NCBI RefSeq assembly: GCF_002964765.1
Contig: NZ_PQCF01000031.1
Span: 119,659-183,658 of the forward strand
Reading direction: 5' to 3'
From: Pseudoalteromonas sp. T1lg88
Lineage (GTDB): Bacteria > Pseudomonadota > Gammaproteobacteria > Enterobacterales > Alteromonadaceae
Length of the DNA: 64,000 nt
Shown: piece after piece, positions 63,301 through 64,000 of the stretch
How the letters are laid out: the number at the start of each line of letters is the position of its first letter
How positions within the stretch are numbered: the first letter of the stretch is position 1
Made by a program: the position numbers and the translations under genes
Notes under the pieces: model-generated
Databases searched by the model: none
Told to the model about the DNA's origin: nothing
The model's input: the letters and a program-made list of their open reading frames with translations, nothing else

Positions 63301-63884
63301 ATAATGATGAAGCATTCGACTCGAAGCAAGTAACTCTGACTGTTGTAGATGCACCTGCAAACGAAGCGCCTGTAGCTGACTTCAGCTTCGCCGCTACTGA
63401 CCTTAACGTTCAGTTCACTGACCTATCTGGTGACACTGACGGTGCGGTAACAACTCACTCTTGGGACTTCGGTGACGGCGCTAGCTCAACTCTAGCTAAC
63501 CCTTCACACAGCTACACAGCTGCGGGTACTTACACTGTAACCCTGACTGTAAGCGATGATGACGGTGCCGAGCACTCAATCACTAAAGAAGTAACTGTGA
63601 CTGAGCCTGTACCAGAGCCAACTATCTTTGTACAAGGTACTGCTGAAGCCTCTAACGGCCGTGTAGTAGCAAGCCTATCTTGGACTGCACAAACTGCAAC
63701 TGAGTTTGATGTATACCGTGACGGAGCTCTAATTGACTCAGGTGTGAGCAAAACAAGCTACACAGACCGCTTTAACTCTACTGCGACTAGCTTCACTTAC
63801 CAAGTATGTGAAACTGGCACTGCCAACTGTTCTTTAGAGGAAACCATTGCGGCTACTCCTAAGACTAAAGGTAAACGCAAGTAA
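60393..63884 (+). CDS. Large secreted S8 subtilase with P, Ig-like and PKD domains
   Basis: A 1163-residue exported protease. The signal peptide (KTLVGTTLLAGISPVALAVA) and a propeptide (TVIVKFKQKVAKKERKELARNLG...) precede the S8 domain: Asp166 (GVIDTGFDF), His221 (LHGTHVAGTIGAQ) and Ser385 (SGTSMATPHVAGAAALL). An acidic calcium-type loop GNGIDDDGNGYIDD lies between Asp and His. After it come two proprotein-convertase P-like domains (NVPHEMIITEVAGHVDITHD...; ALPEWGGRVFTEIDLP...), each followed by an Ig-like module (APNVSIATPENNSAF; APVVTITAPTGGTSF), then a PKD domain (APVADFSFAATDLNVQFTDL, WDFGDGASS). The C-terminal VYRDGALI...YQVCETGTANCS domain is shared with the preceding protease. It probably binds and degrades insoluble protein. 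Confidence 0.95.
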   Translation: MMKTPKKSSSKLIKTLVGTTLLAGISPVALAVAQAPHKAAPEYDQQTVIVKFKQKVAKKERKELARNLGVSFKDKNNDGVDDRLRNIANGRLAVLDLGQGRKVDAVLAGLKNHPLVEYAEPNFIVKHQATPNDPSYANLYGMQKISAEAAWDYTIGDASVIVGVIDTGFDFQHPDLVNNIWRNPNEIPGNGIDDDGNGYIDDIHGISAILDNGNPQDTGLHGTHVAGTIGAQGDNNLGVVGVNWRTSMVGCSFLGSGGGTLADGVQCIDYMIGLKNAGNNVRVLNNSWGGGGFTQTLKDAITAANNADMLFVAAAGNDSSDIDPGGFYPAGYDVPNVMAVASTDSQDNLSGFSNFGDELVHIAAPGHFIVSTVPGGGYDTLSGTSMATPHVAGAAALLLSGNPDLTTAQLKQVLMGTGDDLASLQGKTINGKRMNVFNALADSGGTGPSFFMNATPSSATVNQSESQDFVIDLTAAGGFTGDATLSLSTVPALDAQVLFSQNPVAADTATTMTINTTTATAPGTYQMTVTAVDGDITKTLPLTLRVWPEGSTSTSFSNNEAVLIADDAPEAPAESVINVPHEMIITEVAGHVDITHDNIADLVIKLVAPNGKESVLRSFEGQAGNRLEMDFVNYDHELDNALGNWTLQVEDHNNNNAGILNNWTLKLSGAPLGATDFAPNVSIATPENNSAFLVGETVSFSANASDTEDGDLTSTVVWTSSVDGVIGNGASFTKSDLSAGDHVVTASVTDSAGQTTNQSIEFSVAAANTTVSGSNNTAIALPEWGGRVFTEIDLPTGVAIDALEVSVNISYDSVQYLNVWLQSPAGTLVKLVTWRDFWNKDLIHTFTPVEFAGESSKGKWRLYAEDTSSYTMNGVLNSWSISASNGDAILPPPAENTAPVVTITAPTGGTSFNLGDSVTFEATAIDAEEGDISSRIDWYSNFNGKIGTGGLFSTNSLVAGDHTVTAVAWDNDEAFDSKQVTLTVVDAPANEAPVADFSFAATDLNVQFTDLSGDTDGAVTTHSWDFGDGASSTLANPSHSYTAAGTYTVTLTVSDDDGAEHSITKEVTVTEPVPEPTIFVQGTAEASNGRVVASLSWTAQTATEFDVYRDGALIDSGVSKTSYTDRFNSTATSFTYQVCETGTANCSLEETIAATPKTKGKRK

Positions 63885-63896
63885 GTTGTAACCCCT

Positions 63897-63925
63897 GGGA
63901 AGGCTCTCTCGAGCCTTCCTTTTTC
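63897..63925 (+). terminator. Terminator of the second subtilase gene
   Basis: GGGAAGGCTC-TCTC-GAGCCTTCCTTTTT: a strong stem with T-run shortly after the stop. Confidence 0.85.
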
Positions 63926-63985
63926 TTCTTAATTTACGTTTATCTCTAGAGCGTAAATCAACAAGAGAAAATAGGGATTGTATTA

Positions 63986-64000
63986 ATGTTCGAAAACCCG
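63986..64000 (+). CDS. Possible start of a further gene, cut by the window edge
   Basis: An ATG at 63986 (MFENP...) follows an AGGGAT-like site. Only five codons are visible, so this is tentative. Confidence 0.25.

Noticed and set aside
63875..63892. E. coli-like Ter core AGTAAGTTGTAAC at the end of the second subtilase gene
   Set aside because: It spans a stop codon, differs from the local Ter-like core (GTATGATGTGTTC), and 8-bp GTTGTAAC words are expected a couple of times by chance in 64 kb on two strands.
1..64000. CRISPR arrays, tRNA and rRNA genes
   Set aside because: No regularly spaced direct repeats of CRISPR type and no cloverleaf or rRNA sequence was recognised on either strand by eye.

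Overview
The window looks like the replication-origin region of a plasmid-derived secondary replicon (chromid) of a marine gammaproteobacterium, most likely an Alteromonadales member. Pseudoalteromonas is the leading guess. The reasons are the gene families present, the short elements with ATACCAATTC ends, the secreted S8 proteases, and plasmid-type partition and initiator genes sitting beside core metabolic genes. The genus is an inference; no rRNA or tRNA gene was seen to settle it.

Layout. 0-9 kb: a TetR regulator cut by the window edge, a UDG-superfamily protein, lipocalin, a methyltransferase and sbcDC. 9-15 kb: a HAD phosphatase, a YebC-type protein and the glyoxylate shunt (malate synthase G and isocitrate lyase, divergent). 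15-22 kb: a PstS-OmpA fusion, RmuC and a SWIM/SNF2 helicase. 22.3-28.3 kb: the replicon core, with parB, parA, a 0.5-kb origin, a Rep initiator, a Tus homologue and three Ter-like sites. 28.4-37 kb: class II DAHP synthase, PpsR/PpsA, a YdiJ-type FAD/Fe-S oxidoreductase and an antiporter. 37.9-43 kb: an integrase and a sparse, AT-rich accessory stretch. 43.1-49.6 kb: a four-gene operon (patatin lipase, SMP-30-like, di-haem cytochrome c, catalase-like). 49.6-56.6 kb: a GGDEF protein, an ICMT-like protein, MscS and a TPR histidine kinase with its regulator. 56.6-64 kb: a 157-bp tandem repeat array and two large secreted subtilases.

The most interesting content is the replication system. An 18-mer iteron family (consensus GATCAKNTTTTTACYAAS, each intact copy with a Dam GATC at one end) fills the origin with three perfect TTATNCACA DnaA boxes. 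It also recurs as 13 near-perfect copies 13-24 kb to the left, five of them inside sbcC, glcB or blc and one more in an uncharacterised gene. None was found in the 38 kb to the right of rep. A second palindromic 17-mer (TGTAAA-G5-TTTACA) is dispersed in the same left arm and is a candidate parS. To the right, a Tus homologue is flanked by Ter-like sites oriented so that rightward forks leaving the origin would be blocked and a leftward fork coming round the circle would be trapped just before re-entering it. This predicts unidirectional, leftward replication.

Three conserved genes (glcB, ydiJ, patatin lipase) are each broken by one single-base indel. These may be real mutations or sequencing errors.
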